From an uncultured Streptococcus sp. (lineage in GTDB: Bacteria > Bacillota > Bacilli > Lactobacillales > Streptococcaceae), in contig CAKQDX010000008.1 in NCBI GenBank assembly GCA_934229725.1, positions 32,896 through 96,895 on the forward strand: a stretch of 64,000 bases of DNA, read 5' to 3'. The notes below the pieces were generated by a model. The model did not search any database. It saw only the letters and a list, made by a program, of their open reading frames with translations, and was not told the DNA's origin. Made by a program: the position numbers and the translations under genes. Below, piece by piece: positions 34,331-43,002 of this stretch. Each line of letters begins with the position of its first letter. Positions within the stretch are counted from its first letter, which is position 1.

Positions 34331-35194
34331 TTATTTCTTGCTTGGAACTTTCAAGGCATCTTTAGTTGGAATATAATCTTTATTTCCAAGGAATTTTTCA
34401 GCCAATTTAGCCAAAGTACCATCTTTTTGGAGTTCTTCCAAACGTTTATTTACAAATTTTTGAAGGTCTTTTTGGTTATCAGCAAACAAGAAGTAAATGT
34501 ATGGTTGTTGATCAGACTTAAGTTCAATGGTCTTCAAGTTTGTCAACTTATTGTTTTTGATAATTGAATTAACTGTTGGGGCATCAAAGATCTTGAAGTC
34601 GTATTTACCTTCATTCAAGTTTGTCAACATTTGTGTAATGTTTTCATTAGTGTAGTTGAGTTCAACTGGCTTGTCTGAATGTTTATCATTGAATTCAGTC
34701 AATTGAGTAGCTGTTGATGTTCCTTGAACAACCTGTGTAGAGTGACCAGCGATGTCATCATACTTCTTGATTTTACTATCTTTTGGAACAGTCAAGACTG
34801 CAGGTGTTGTTCCAATTGGATATGAGAAGAGATATTTTTGATCACGTTCTTCTGAGTAAGAGATATTGTTCCCAGCCATTTGGTATTTAGCTGAGTCAAG
34901 ACCTGTAAAGACTGAAGACCATTCTGTTTTTTGGAATTTCACTTCATATTTATCAGAGTCTTTGAATACCGCTTTAGCCACTTCCACATCGTAACCAGTT
35001 AATTCACCGTCTTTTTCGTATGAAAATGGTGCTGTTGTTCCGACCGTTGCAAAATTAACAGTTTCTTTAGCACCAGATGATTTTGACGAAGATGTATCTG
35101 AAGATGTATCTTTTGATTTTGAAGAACATGCAGCGAGCAATGCTACTGAAGCAATGGCTACACCTGTGATTCCAAGAATTTTTTTAAGTTTCAT
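34331..35194 (-). CDS. Amino-acid ABC transporter substrate-binding lipoprotein (likely cystine)
   Basis: 287 aa. The signal peptide ends in the lipobox LLAAC. A Ser/Thr/Lys-rich linker follows, then a type II periplasmic-binding fold with the family patterns TTAPFSYEKDGELTGYDVEVAKA and QMAGNNISYSEER. This is the homologue of the pneumococcal binding protein gene that also lies just before metQ. No permease or ATPase gene is adjacent, so it must work with components encoded elsewhere. A CYS-box in its promoter favours cystine as ligand. Confidence 0.85.
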   Translation of the reverse strand: MKLKKILGITGVAIASVALLAACSSKSKDTSSDTSSSKSSGAKETVNFATVGTTAPFSYEKDGELTGYDVEVAKAVFKDSDKYEVKFQKTEWSSVFTGLDSAKYQMAGNNISYSEERDQKYLFSYPIGTTPAVLTVPKDSKIKKYDDIAGHSTQVVQGTSTATQLTEFNDKHSDKPVELNYTNENITQMLTNLNEGKYDFKIFDAPTVNSIIKNNKLTNLKTIELKSDQQPYIYFLFADNQKDLQKFVNKRLEELQKDGTLAKLAEKFLGNKDYIPTKDALKVPSKK

Positions 35195-35223
35195 AATTGT
35201 CTCCTTTGAGATTGATTGTTTTA

Positions 35224-35229
35224 ATTGTA
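35224..35229 (-). promoter_or_regulatory. -10 element of the cystine-type binding protein gene
   Basis: Minus strand -10 TACAAT with an upstream TGT (extended -10). No recognisable -35 lies at the correct distance, as expected for an activator-dependent promoter with a CYS-box about 50 bp upstream. Confidence 0.5.
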
Positions 35230-35272
35230 ACAGAAATCACTAGTCTTAACTAATACTTAAACATAATCAAGG

Positions 35273-35304
35273 TGATAAGAAAATTCTATCACTCTCAAGT
35301 ATCA
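35273..35304. promoter_or_regulatory. CYS-box (CmbR/CysR-type operator)
   Basis: TGATA-N9-TATCA (35273-35291) with an additional TATCA at 35300-35304 matches the streptococcal CYS-box described for LysR-type CmbR/HomR regulators. It is centred about 60 bp upstream of the inferred start point of the binding protein gene. Confidence 0.6.
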
Positions 35305-35323
35305 ATTGTTTGACAAAGTAAAA

Positions 35324-35355
35324 AAGGTAGAAAACCAATATTGATTTTCTACCTT
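35324..35355 (-). terminator. Terminator of the urease / nickel transport operon
   Basis: An 11-bp stem AAGGTAGAAAA (35324-35334) / TTTTCTACCTT (35345-35355) with a 10-nt loop. T-rich sequence follows on the minus strand. It starts 9 bp past the last gene of the nickel importer. Confidence 0.8.
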
Positions 35356-35363
35356 ATTCTTCA

Positions 35364-36080
35364 TTAATAATGTGACAAGCGCTCAATCACTTGCTGATTA
35401 CTGAGAACCTCCCTTGCAGGGAAGAAATCAGCCTTACCATTCTCAAAAAGAAGAACATCTGCCTCCTCATGATGAAGATGCTTAAAGTGATGAGCTGACA
35501 TGATAATGGTTTTACCGGTCGAATGAAGCTCATGTAAAAGCTCTCTAAAAAACTCTTCATATTCTTTAGAGAGATTGTTGAAGGGTTCATCAAGAATATA
35601 GACATCTGGATTGGTTACCATAATGCTGGCAAAGGCCACTTTCTTTTTTTCACCACCGGACAGTTGATAAGGCACTCGGTCCCTTAAATCGTCAATTTTA
35701 AGCAGGGTTAAGGTGTCTTCAACACGTTTTGAGACTTCTTCTTCAGACAAACCTAACTGACGAGGCCCGAAGGCAATCTCATCATAGACTGTACTATTGA
35801 AAAGCTGACTATCAACATCTTGAAAAAGAATGCCTAACCGACTATAGAAATCACGTTTTTGACGTTTGTCCTTCAACCACTCTCTGACCTCTTTCCCTAG
35901 GAAAAGAATACGGCCAGACTCTTCCTGCTTGAAGCCTGTCAATAGACTGATGAGACTAGACTTCCCAGTCCCGTTTTCTCCCATCAACATCACATATTGC
36001 CCTTGTCTAATCTCCAAATCAAGACCCGTGAAGACCTTTTTTTGATCATAGGCGCAGGACACCTGATTCAATTGAAACAT
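35364..36080 (-). CDS. cbiO: Nickel ECF transporter ATPase (CbiO/UreO)
   Basis: 238 aa. Walker A is GENGTGKSS, the signature LSGGEKKK and Walker B DVYILDEPFNN. It is the single ATPase of a CbiMQO-type importer. It lies last in the urease operon, one base after cbiQ, where S. salivarius 57.I has ureO. It energises nickel uptake needed to build the urease active site. Confidence 0.9.
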   Translation of the reverse strand: MFQLNQVSCAYDQKKVFTGLDLEIRQGQYVMLMGENGTGKSSLISLLTGFKQEESGRILFLGKEVREWLKDKRQKRDFYSRLGILFQDVDSQLFNSTVYDEIAFGPRQLGLSEEEVSKRVEDTLTLLKIDDLRDRVPYQLSGGEKKKVAFASIMVTNPDVYILDEPFNNLSKEYEEFFRELLHELHSTGKTIIMSAHHFKHLHHEEADVLLFENGKADFFPAREVLSNQQVIERLSHY

Positions 36081-36081
36081 C

Positions 36082-36861
36082 TCATCCTCCTAAAAGAATT
36101 TGTCCTAAAATTACTATAACTAATCCTATCAAGGCAAGCCAATCCTTCCATGTGAACGACCGTGATGACTTGACATACTCACCAACAAAGCAACGGGCTT
36201 CCATGGCCTGAGTGAGTTCCTCACCATAACGCATTGCTTTAAGGTAGAGAATTCCCCAGACATTGCTCCCAATTTGGAAACGATGGTTACCACCATAGCT
36301 ACGCGCCTCAATTCCTTTAAGCAAATCCATTAATTGTTTCCCAAAAACATCAATATATTTTATGGTAATATCCAACTGGAGTAGGACAAGGTCAGGGAAA
36401 TGCAAACCCTTTAGGGCAGCTAACATCTCACTTATCGTACTCGTCTCTGAATAATAGGCAATGGCCAAAGCAATCAAGGGAAGTCTTAAAAGAAAGAGGG
36501 TTTGTCCACCGCTAAATAAGAGATGGGGCAGATAAATAATTATAGGGAAGACCAATAATAAAATGGTCTTTTTTAAGGTCCTAACTAAAACGGAATGGGG
36601 TAGGAAAGCCACACCAAATCCTAAGACTAAACCTAGAATCCATAAGACCGTGAGGTTGCGACTAATCCCAACTGAAAAAAGAAACAGGAGGAGAAGTAAG
36701 ACCTTGACCGTTGGATGAAAGATGGATGCGACTGGCACAGGATGTGTCTCAAACTTTTGGATAAGAGCTTCCAAATGGTGACGATTTCGGATAAGAAAGC
36801 TATTTTTTCCAACTTTAGTCACTGCTGGGCGTTCTTCTAACATCCAATCTGGCAGAATCAT
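36082..36861 (-). CDS. cbiQ: Nickel ECF transporter transmembrane subunit (CbiQ/UreQ)
   Basis: 259 aa with about five membrane helices (LLLLLFLFSVGIS, VLWILGLVLGFGVAF). The coupling motifs are GIEARSYGG and AMEARCF, Ala/Glu-Ala-Arg type. It overlaps cbiM by 4 bp (ATGA) and lies 1 bp before cbiO. It corresponds to ureQ of S. salivarius. Confidence 0.9.
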   Translation of the reverse strand: MILPDWMLEERPAVTKVGKNSFLIRNRHHLEALIQKFETHPVPVASIFHPTVKVLLLLLFLFSVGISRNLTVLWILGLVLGFGVAFLPHSVLVRTLKKTILLLVFPIIIYLPHLLFSGGQTLFLLRLPLIALAIAYYSETSTISEMLAALKGLHFPDLVLLQLDITIKYIDVFGKQLMDLLKGIEARSYGGNHRFQIGSNVWGILYLKAMRYGEELTQAMEARCFVGEYVKSSRSFTWKDWLALIGLVIVILGQILLGG

Positions 36862-37835
36862 TTTTCAACCTTTCTACCAAAAATCAAGCGGTAAAGGACA
36901 AAGGAAATGAGAACAGCAGTTGCTGCACTTAGGATATAACCCAAGACTTCAGGAATTCCTGCAATACTATAGTCAGGGAAGATGGCGTGGAATGAGAAGC
37001 CATTTAGCATACCTTTTGGTGCTTGAGCTTCCACATGATAATGGGACAATTTTTCCACCAACTCTTGAACATCCCATTCAGCAAAGGCTGTTCCAGTAGC
37101 CAACAATCCAAGGGGAGTTAAAATAATCAAGGCCAAGATAAACAACAACAAAGGACGAAGCTTTTTGACAGTCGTTTGCTTATTATTCTCAAGATTTAAA
37201 CGTTCAATGAATTGTTGAACACCGGCCGTGAAGAAACCTTCTACCAGACCAATTAAGAGGTGAGTCACACCCATAACTGGAATCGTCACCGACAAGGGGT
37301 AAGGATTGTAAAGAGGGTTACCACTGCTATCTTTAAAGAAAATCGGCTGAATACCAAGTAAAACAGCAACTGTCAAGGCCGCAACCACAATACCAATATA
37401 GCCACCAAAGAAACTTGCAATTATCTTGTTCCTGGTCCACTTATTCAAAAGAGTATAGACAGCATAACCTACAAATGGCATAACAACAGCCATACAAAAA
37501 GTATTGGCACCAAAAGCCAGAATACCACCGTCACCAAAGAGTAAGGCCTGCATAGCCAGAGCAACACTAACCGCTAAACAGGAGGCCCACGGACCCAATA
37601 AAATAGCAATCAATACCGCACCAACGGCGTGAGCACTCGTTCCACCTGGCGCTGGAAGGTTAAACATCATAATAAGGAAGGACAAGGAAGTCCCAATTCC
37701 CAACATAGGAATCGTTTGCTTATCTGTAGCCACCTTTGCCTTCACTTCTTTGACAGCCTTATACCAAATAGGTAACATCACTGCTCCCATTGCTGCACAA
37801 GTCGTAGGACTCAGGTAATTTTCAGGAATATGCAT
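36858..37835 (-). CDS. cbiM: Nickel-specific S component with fused N domain (CbiM/UreM)
   Basis: 325 aa. It begins MHIPENYLSP, in which the free N-terminus, Met and His2 bind the metal in CbiM/NikM proteins. The core has six helices with a conserved GGTSAHAVGAVL. An extra C-terminal unit (about residues 225-325) with two helices flanking an extracellular loop looks like a fused CbiN/NikN, so no separate N gene is needed. It is the first importer gene after ureD and starts 3 bp after it. Confidence 0.9.
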   Translation of the reverse strand: MHIPENYLSPTTCAAMGAVMLPIWYKAVKEVKAKVATDKQTIPMLGIGTSLSFLIMMFNLPAPGGTSAHAVGAVLIAILLGPWASCLAVSVALAMQALLFGDGGILAFGANTFCMAVVMPFVGYAVYTLLNKWTRNKIIASFFGGYIGIVVAALTVAVLLGIQPIFFKDSSGNPLYNPYPLSVTIPVMGVTHLLIGLVEGFFTAGVQQFIERLNLENNKQTTVKKLRPLLLFILALIILTPLGLLATGTAFAEWDVQELVEKLSHYHVEAQAPKGMLNGFSFHAIFPDYSIAGIPEVLGYILSAATAVLISFVLYRLIFGRKVEK

Positions 37836-37838
37836 TTT

Positions 37839-38678
37839 TTATCTCCTCATATCATTTTTTCTCAAATTTAAAGGACTTAATCCATGTATTTCTTGTCTAA
37901 AATAATCAGCACAAGCATAAATCACACGACGATTATCTTCAGCAGTCTTTCCCAAGATACGTAAAACCAGACCTGGAATATCCAAGGCCGAGATAGCAAA
38001 ATCAGACTCTAGATTCAGGTCTTCTAAATGCTTCTGCAAAGCCTTGACAAAGGCCTCATCAATAGCTGGAGACACCATTACCAAACTATTGTAATTGCGC
38101 CATCCCTCAAAATAACCAAGCTTAAACATATCTTGTTTTTGAGGCTCCAAAAGGGTCTGATCACTGTAAACAAGCTCATTATCTTGGTAAATCTGTGTCA
38201 AATTACGAAAATAATGGTATTGAAATGGTAAATCCTCGTGGGACCAACCTGCCGTCACACCATCTGAATAAATCAAGTGAGCAGACTTATCCATATCAAT
38301 ACGACTTGTTTGAAAATAGCGTGATTTTAAATAAGGAATTACTTCATCAGCCATATACTCCAAATAACTATCTTCTTCCAGTGTGATGGACGTATTTTGT
38401 TGCGTTAACTGCCCCTTTTCACACTTGTAAACATAAGTCGGTGTTTGGGTTGTCACTAGGGCATGAGCATCTTTACTAACATCAATGGTTACTTGATACT
38501 GTTCCCCTTCAACAAATCCTCCACCCATATTAATGAGAAAATAGTAAGGCACACCATTGGCATCCGAATTATCCGCTGACACTCGAGAGTTACCTTCTTG
38601 GTATTTCTTATGAGAGATTGTGCGACCATTTCGATTCGAAAAACCAAGATGGACAAAACCATCATACGTTTGCGTCAT
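37839..38678 (-). CDS. ureD: Urease accessory protein UreD
   Basis: 279 aa UreD/UreH family. Visible landmarks are YFLINMGGGFVEGEQY and TQTPTYVYKCEKGQL near residue 85. UreD, UreF and UreG bind apo-urease and form the route for nickel. It begins 1 bp after ureG, and the importer gene cbiM follows after 3 bp. Placement of ureD after ureG is as in S. salivarius. Confidence 0.93.
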   Translation of the reverse strand: MTQTYDGFVHLGFSNRNGRTISHKKYQEGNSRVSADNSDANGVPYYFLINMGGGFVEGEQYQVTIDVSKDAHALVTTQTPTYVYKCEKGQLTQQNTSITLEEDSYLEYMADEVIPYLKSRYFQTSRIDMDKSAHLIYSDGVTAGWSHEDLPFQYHYFRNLTQIYQDNELVYSDQTLLEPQKQDMFKLGYFEGWRNYNSLVMVSPAIDEAFVKALQKHLEDLNLESDFAISALDIPGLVLRILGKTAEDNRRVIYACADYFRQEIHGLSPLNLRKNDMRR

Positions 38679-38679
38679 C

Positions 38680-39294
38680 TTATAAATCCTCTAGTAGGAA
38701 ATTCTTGCGAATCCATGTTTCTACTTCCTTAACATTGTCTTCATTATTCAGATTTGTGAAAATGAAAGAATCCTCGTTACGGAAATGAAGGGTATCTTCA
38801 CGCATACGGTCGAGGTTAGCTCCAACATAAGGTGCAAGGTCAGTCTTGTTAATCAAGAAGAGGTCACTCTTAATCATCCCTTGACCAGCCTTACGAGGGA
38901 TTTTTTCACCCTGAGCAACGTCAATAATGTAAATAGTGAAATCAACCAAGTCAGGGCTAAATGTCGCAGCCAAGTTGTCTCCACCACTTTCAAGGAAGAT
39001 AACATCCAAATCATGGTTGAAGCGTTCTTGAAGGGTTTCAATCGCTTCAAAGTTCATAGAAGCATCCTCACGAATCGCAGTATGAGGACATCCACCAGTT
39101 TCTACACCAATGATACGGTCTTCATCTAGGCTTGAATTTTTCGCCAAGAAAAGGGCGTCTTCTTTGGTATAAATATCGTTGGTAATAACCGCTAAATTTA
39201 GGTCAGACATACGTCGTGTGAGACGTTCAAGCAAAAGAGTCTTCCCTGAACCAACAGGTCCACCAACTCCAATAATTACAGTACGTTTTGTCAT
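38680..39294 (-). CDS. ureG: Urease accessory GTPase UreG
   Basis: 204 aa. The P-loop GVGGPVGSGKT is at residues 9-19, and the nickel-binding Cys-Pro-His motif is in VETGGCPHTAIRED. SIMIBI-class GTPase switch sequences (ITNDIYTKED, LESGGDNL) follow. GTP hydrolysis drives nickel insertion with UreE, UreF and UreD. It is separated from ureF by 29 bp. Confidence 0.96.
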   Translation of the reverse strand: MTKRTVIIGVGGPVGSGKTLLLERLTRRMSDLNLAVITNDIYTKEDALFLAKNSSLDEDRIIGVETGGCPHTAIREDASMNFEAIETLQERFNHDLDVIFLESGGDNLAATFSPDLVDFTIYIIDVAQGEKIPRKAGQGMIKSDLFLINKTDLAPYVGANLDRMREDTLHFRNEDSFIFTNLNNEDNVKEVETWIRKNFLLEDL

Positions 39295-39323
39295 TGTTTT
39301 TTCCTCTCAACCTTGTTGATATT

Positions 39324-40037
39324 TTAAGACATGAATAGGCGGAACACCTGAGTTTCATGTTTCATCTGAGCCAATTCAAGACCAGGTGTATTGGCCCCAA
39401 GGTAGGACGCATCCAGCTCTTGAATGGCTTGTGTTATGTGTTCTAATTGTGAAAAGCTACGTAAAACGATCTCTTGTCCAGCAAATTGTCCAAGCGGAAT
39501 GGCACGCACAGCATTTTGAACCATAGTCGAGATAACGCTATAGCCATAAAGGGCTATGGCCTCACTGCAACCAATCCCCTTGTTGAAGACATAAAGCGCA
39601 AAGACAATAGCAGGATTGCCATAAACCTCACCCTTACGTATTTTGGACTGATAGTCATCCAATACTGGAATAGCATGAAGTCTTTGAATCAGGCGCAACA
39701 TTTGCTTAGCAATCATCTTCGTTCCTTGTCTGGTTTCACGCGCTTGCGTCGAAACAGTCAAAGTCTTATCATATTGCCAAACTTGAGCCAAATCATCAGA
39801 AGCCATGGCATCATAGACTAGCTTAATCACAAGTCCTTCACCATACTTAAATTGGCTATCTAAATAAGCCTCTTGCCATTCCTCATAGCCCTTATCATCT
39901 GTTACAGTGTCTTCACGCAGATAATTTTCCATCCCAAAAGAATGGTTAAATGATCCAATTGGAAAGGTTGAATCAACAATTTGAACAATTTCAAGATAGT
40001 CTCGCAAAGACACGTTAGCAAAAGGATTAATGTTCAT
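39324..40037 (-). CDS. ureF: Urease accessory protein UreF
   Basis: 237 aa, largely helical. The family start DSTFPIGSFNHSFGMEN is present. UreF bridges UreD and UreG in the activation complex and controls GTPase timing. It overlaps the end of ureE by 11 bp, indicating translational coupling. Confidence 0.93.
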   Translation of the reverse strand: MNINPFANVSLRDYLEIVQIVDSTFPIGSFNHSFGMENYLREDTVTDDKGYEEWQEAYLDSQFKYGEGLVIKLVYDAMASDDLAQVWQYDKTLTVSTQARETRQGTKMIAKQMLRLIQRLHAIPVLDDYQSKIRKGEVYGNPAIVFALYVFNKGIGCSEAIALYGYSVISTMVQNAVRAIPLGQFAGQEIVLRSFSQLEHITQAIQELDASYLGANTPGLELAQMKHETQVFRLFMS

Positions 40038-40479
40038 GGGCAGTCAAATTCACGTGACGAAGGGGTTTATCAAGGACCACTTCCTCAATCGTGTAGGCAA
40101 TGTCTTTTTGAGTCAATACTTGCTCTACAACAGGGTCAACTTCCAAATAAATCTTGGCATCTTTCACCTCAATTGGTTTATGAGTATTTCCAAGTATGTG
40201 AGCTGTAATTCCCATTTCATCCATATCTTTAGGAGAAATAACAATCAAATCCTGTGATTCAACACCAATTGCCAAAACATGATGGTCATCAATGAAAAAG
40301 GCAGAGCCATTTTGCAATTTTTGCCCCTTATCAAGACGAATACCAAATTCATTGCCGTGGTCGCTTTTCACACGAATAATTTTTTTATTAAGATCATCAC
40401 TTGAAAGAATGACTGTTTCAATATGATATTTATCAACATCAATATCTTTAACAAGAGCATCTACTTTTGTAAAAATCAT
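40027..40479 (-). CDS. ureE: Urease nickel metallochaperone UreE
   Basis: 150 aa with an N-terminal peptide-binding domain and a C-terminal metal-binding domain (ILGNTHKPIEV). The tail is short and only modestly His-rich (HVNLTAHEH). UreE supplies nickel to UreG. It begins 138 bp after ureC; the gap contains a terminator-like hairpin, so accessory genes may be expressed below the structural genes. Confidence 0.93.
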   Translation of the reverse strand: MIFTKVDALVKDIDVDKYHIETVILSSDDLNKKIIRVKSDHGNEFGIRLDKGQKLQNGSAFFIDDHHVLAIGVESQDLIVISPKDMDEMGITAHILGNTHKPIEVKDAKIYLEVDPVVEQVLTQKDIAYTIEEVVLDKPLRHVNLTAHEH

Positions 40480-40522
40480 ACTTTTTCCTTTTCTATTACA
40501 TTTAAAAACTGCATCAAAGTCA

Positions 40523-40547
40523 TTTAGCGCTTTAAGAAAGCACTAAA
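40523..40547 (-). other. Dyad in the ureC-ureE gap
   Basis: TTTAGCGCTTT and AAAGCACTAAA form an 11-bp stem with one mismatch and a 3-nt loop. It follows a terminator-like hairpin and precedes the ureE ribosome binding site, so it may act in mRNA processing or stability. No known motif was recognised. Confidence 0.45.
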
Positions 40548-40565
40548 AACGTTTTCGCCATAAAA

Positions 40566-40598
40566 TACAAAAGAGGTTGGAGGAAAAATTCCAGCCTC
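40566..40598 (-). terminator. Intra-operon terminator-like hairpin after ureC
   Basis: Minus strand GAGGCTGGA / TCCAACCTC (40598-40590 with 40581-40573, one mismatch) with an 8-nt loop and TTTTGTATTTT. It lies 20 bp past the ureC stop and probably lowers transcription into ureEFGD-cbiMQO. Confidence 0.6.
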
Positions 40599-40617
40599 AT
40601 TTATATGACACTCTTTC

Positions 40618-42336
40618 TTAGAACAAGAAATAGCGTTGAGACAATGATGTCGTATGGATTGGTTCACAAGTAACTAATTCATCATCAATAAAGACATCAA
40701 AGGTCTGTGGGTCAATACGGATTGTTTTTGGAGCGTAATCATTAAGTTTCATATCACGCTTAGTCAAGTTACGTGTATTCTTAACCGGAAGAACTATCTT
40801 ATTCAAACCAATTTCTTCCTTGATACCGTGATCATAGGCATATTGAGAAACAAATGTAAGATTTGTTTGGTGAACCGCTTGACCATAAGCACCATATAAT
40901 TTACGCATGATACGTGGTTGAGGTGTTGGAAGACTTGAACCAGCGTCACCCATAACACCGTAAGTTAACATACCACCCTTAAGTACCAATTTAGGTTTTG
41001 CACCAAATTGAGCTGGTTCCCAGATAACGAGGTCCGCAAATTTACCAACTTCTACAGAACCAATATAGTCTGCAATACCATTAGTGATAGCAGGGTTAAT
41101 AGTATATTTAGCCACATAACGTTTGATACGGTTATTGTCGTTAAACTCTGAATCCCCTTCAAGTGGACCACGTTGAGCCTTCATCTTATCAGCTAGTTGC
41201 CAACAACGCATAGCAACCTCACCGACACGTCCCATTGCCATGGCATCTGAAGTCATGATACTAAGGGCACCCATATCGTGAAGAACATCTTCTGCAGCAA
41301 CAGTTTGCTTACGAACACGTGATTCCGCAAAGGAAACATCTTCTGGAATTTTTGGATCCAAGTGGTGACAAACCATAACCATATCCAACAATTCACCAAT
41401 AGCATTTGTGGTGTATGGGTTAGTTGGGTTTGTTGATGATGGCAAAATATTTTCTTTACCAGCAAAAACCATGATATCTGGAGCGTGTCCACCACCTGAA
41501 CCTTCGGTGTGGAAGGTGTGAACGGTACGACCTTGGAAAGACTCAAGAGTGTTTTCCATGAATCCACCCTCATTCAATGAGTCAGTGTGGACCGCAAAGG
41601 AAACATCATATTTATCCGCAACTTTAAGAGAATTATCAATTCCTGCGTAAGTTGCACCCCAGTCTTCGTGTGTCTTAATACCTGCTGCACCTGCCTTGAT
41701 TTGTTCTTCAACCACTTCAGTTTCAGAACCAACACCTTTAGCGAGGAAACCAAAGTTAGCAGGCATATCATCTACAGCTTGCAACATACGAGTAATGTGG
41801 AATTTACCTGGCGTACATGTTGTTGCATTACTTCCGTCAGCAGGACCAGTACCACCACCAAAGAGGGTTGTGATTCCATTATCCAAACCGAATTCAGGAA
41901 GGTCAGCAGAAATATAGTGTACGTGAAGGTCAATACCACCAGCAGTCACAATTAAACCTTCTGCTGCAATGGCTTCTGTACTAGCACCCACAACAAAGTC
42001 CACATTGTCCATTGTATCTGGATTACCACCACGACCGATAGCAACAATCTTACCATCACGAATACCGATATCCGCTTTAATGATACCTGTATAGTCAATA
42101 ATGGTTGCACCTGTAATAATCGTGTCCACAACCGATGGATTTTCACGTGTTTCCGTAGCACTGACACCCATACCATCACGCAAAACTTTACCACCACCGA
42201 ACTTAGACTCCTGTCCATATACTGTGAAGTCTTTTTCAATGGCTGCAAAAAGATTGGTATCTCCAAGACGTACGCTATCTCCTACAGTTGGTCCATAGTG
42301 TTGAGCATACTCTTTACGATCCATTTTAAAACTCAT
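40618..42336 (-). CDS. ureC: Urease subunit alpha (catalytic)
   Basis: 572 aa, full length. Nickel ligands are in DLHVHYISA (two His), the carbamylated Lys is in GAAGIKTHEDWGAT, and further ligands are in AVHTDSLNE, TFHTEGSGGGHAPD and a late Asp in ALSIMTSDAMAMG. The mobile flap has CHHLDPKIPEDV with the catalytic His. It hydrolyses urea to ammonia and carbamate in the cytoplasm, buffering acid and giving nitrogen. It starts 15 bp after ureB. Confidence 0.98.
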   Translation of the reverse strand: MSFKMDRKEYAQHYGPTVGDSVRLGDTNLFAAIEKDFTVYGQESKFGGGKVLRDGMGVSATETRENPSVVDTIITGATIIDYTGIIKADIGIRDGKIVAIGRGGNPDTMDNVDFVVGASTEAIAAEGLIVTAGGIDLHVHYISADLPEFGLDNGITTLFGGGTGPADGSNATTCTPGKFHITRMLQAVDDMPANFGFLAKGVGSETEVVEEQIKAGAAGIKTHEDWGATYAGIDNSLKVADKYDVSFAVHTDSLNEGGFMENTLESFQGRTVHTFHTEGSGGGHAPDIMVFAGKENILPSSTNPTNPYTTNAIGELLDMVMVCHHLDPKIPEDVSFAESRVRKQTVAAEDVLHDMGALSIMTSDAMAMGRVGEVAMRCWQLADKMKAQRGPLEGDSEFNDNNRIKRYVAKYTINPAITNGIADYIGSVEVGKFADLVIWEPAQFGAKPKLVLKGGMLTYGVMGDAGSSLPTPQPRIMRKLYGAYGQAVHQTNLTFVSQYAYDHGIKEEIGLNKIVLPVKNTRNLTKRDMKLNDYAPKTIRIDPQTFDVFIDDELVTCEPIHTTSLSQRYFLF

Positions 42337-42351
42337 CTATCTGCCCTCTTT

Positions 42352-42663
42352 CTAGTCTAAGAAACCATTGACTTTGTTATTGAAACCAAAAATACGACGT
42401 TTGCCTCCAAAGTCAATAAGTTGCACTGTTTTCGTTTCACCTGGTTCGAAACGAATGGCTGTACCTGCTGGAATATCTAGACGTTTGCCTCGTGCTTTTT
42501 CACGGTCAAATTGAAGACCAGCTTCGTTTGCTTCGTAAAAATGATAGTGAGACCCTACTTGGGCAGCACGGTCACCCACATTTTTCACTTCAAGACTAAT
42601 GGCCTCATAACCACCATTATAATCAATTGGCTCACTCGCCACATGGTATTCACCTGGAATCAT
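42352..42663 (-). CDS. ureB: Urease subunit beta
   Basis: 103 aa, the normal length of UreB where beta and gamma are separate. It begins MIPGEYHVASEPIDYN and contains VGDRAAQVGSHYHFYEANEA and AGTAIRFEPGETKTVQL, the conserved beta-subunit stretches (given as short landmarks). It has no catalytic residues and holds the trimer of trimers together. It starts 12 bp after ureA. Confidence 0.97.
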   Translation of the reverse strand: MIPGEYHVASEPIDYNGGYEAISLEVKNVGDRAAQVGSHYHFYEANEAGLQFDREKARGKRLDIPAGTAIRFEPGETKTVQLIDFGGKRRIFGFNNKVNGFLD

Positions 42664-42675
42664 TACATTTTCTCC

Positions 42676-42978
42676 TTACTGAATAGGATCATGAACAGTA
42701 ACCAATTTCGTACTGTCTGTAAAAGTAGCTTCAACTTGAATCATTGGAATCATTTCCGCAATTCCCTCCATAACATCTTCACGTGTTAAAAGATTACGAG
42801 CTTCATCCATCAATTGAGCAACCGTTTTACCTTCTCTTGCACCCTCAAGTACATAATCTGTAATCAAAGCGACTGCTTCTGGGTGATTCAATTTGATCCC
42901 TTTATCTTTACGTCGTTGAGCAATCATAGCCGCAAGACTAATCATCATTTTTTCCTGCTCACGCATTGTCAATTGCAT
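42676..42978 (-). CDS. ureA: Urease subunit gamma
   Basis: 100 aa. It begins MQLTMREQEKM, and KLNHPEAVALITDYVLEGAR is the gamma-subunit signature. It is the first structural gene, 24 bp after ureI, with AAGGAGGAAAAACG before the ATG. Assembly is (alpha beta gamma)3. Confidence 0.97.
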   Translation of the reverse strand: MQLTMREQEKMMISLAAMIAQRRKDKGIKLNHPEAVALITDYVLEGAREGKTVAQLMDEARNLLTREDVMEGIAEMIPMIQVEATFTDSTKLVTVHDPIQ

Positions 42979-43002
42979 CGTTTTTCCTCCTTAAATCAAT
43001 GC

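Noticed and set aside
35195..35323. S-box, SMK-box or T-box before the sulfur amino acid transporter genes
   Set aside because: No conserved core of these RNAs was found; LysR-type boxes are present instead.
40544..40561. cre-like sequence (GCGAAAACGTTTTTAG) before ureE
   Set aside because: The core CG and flanking A/T fit, but both outer TG and CA positions are wrong, and it lies inside an operon, not at a promoter.
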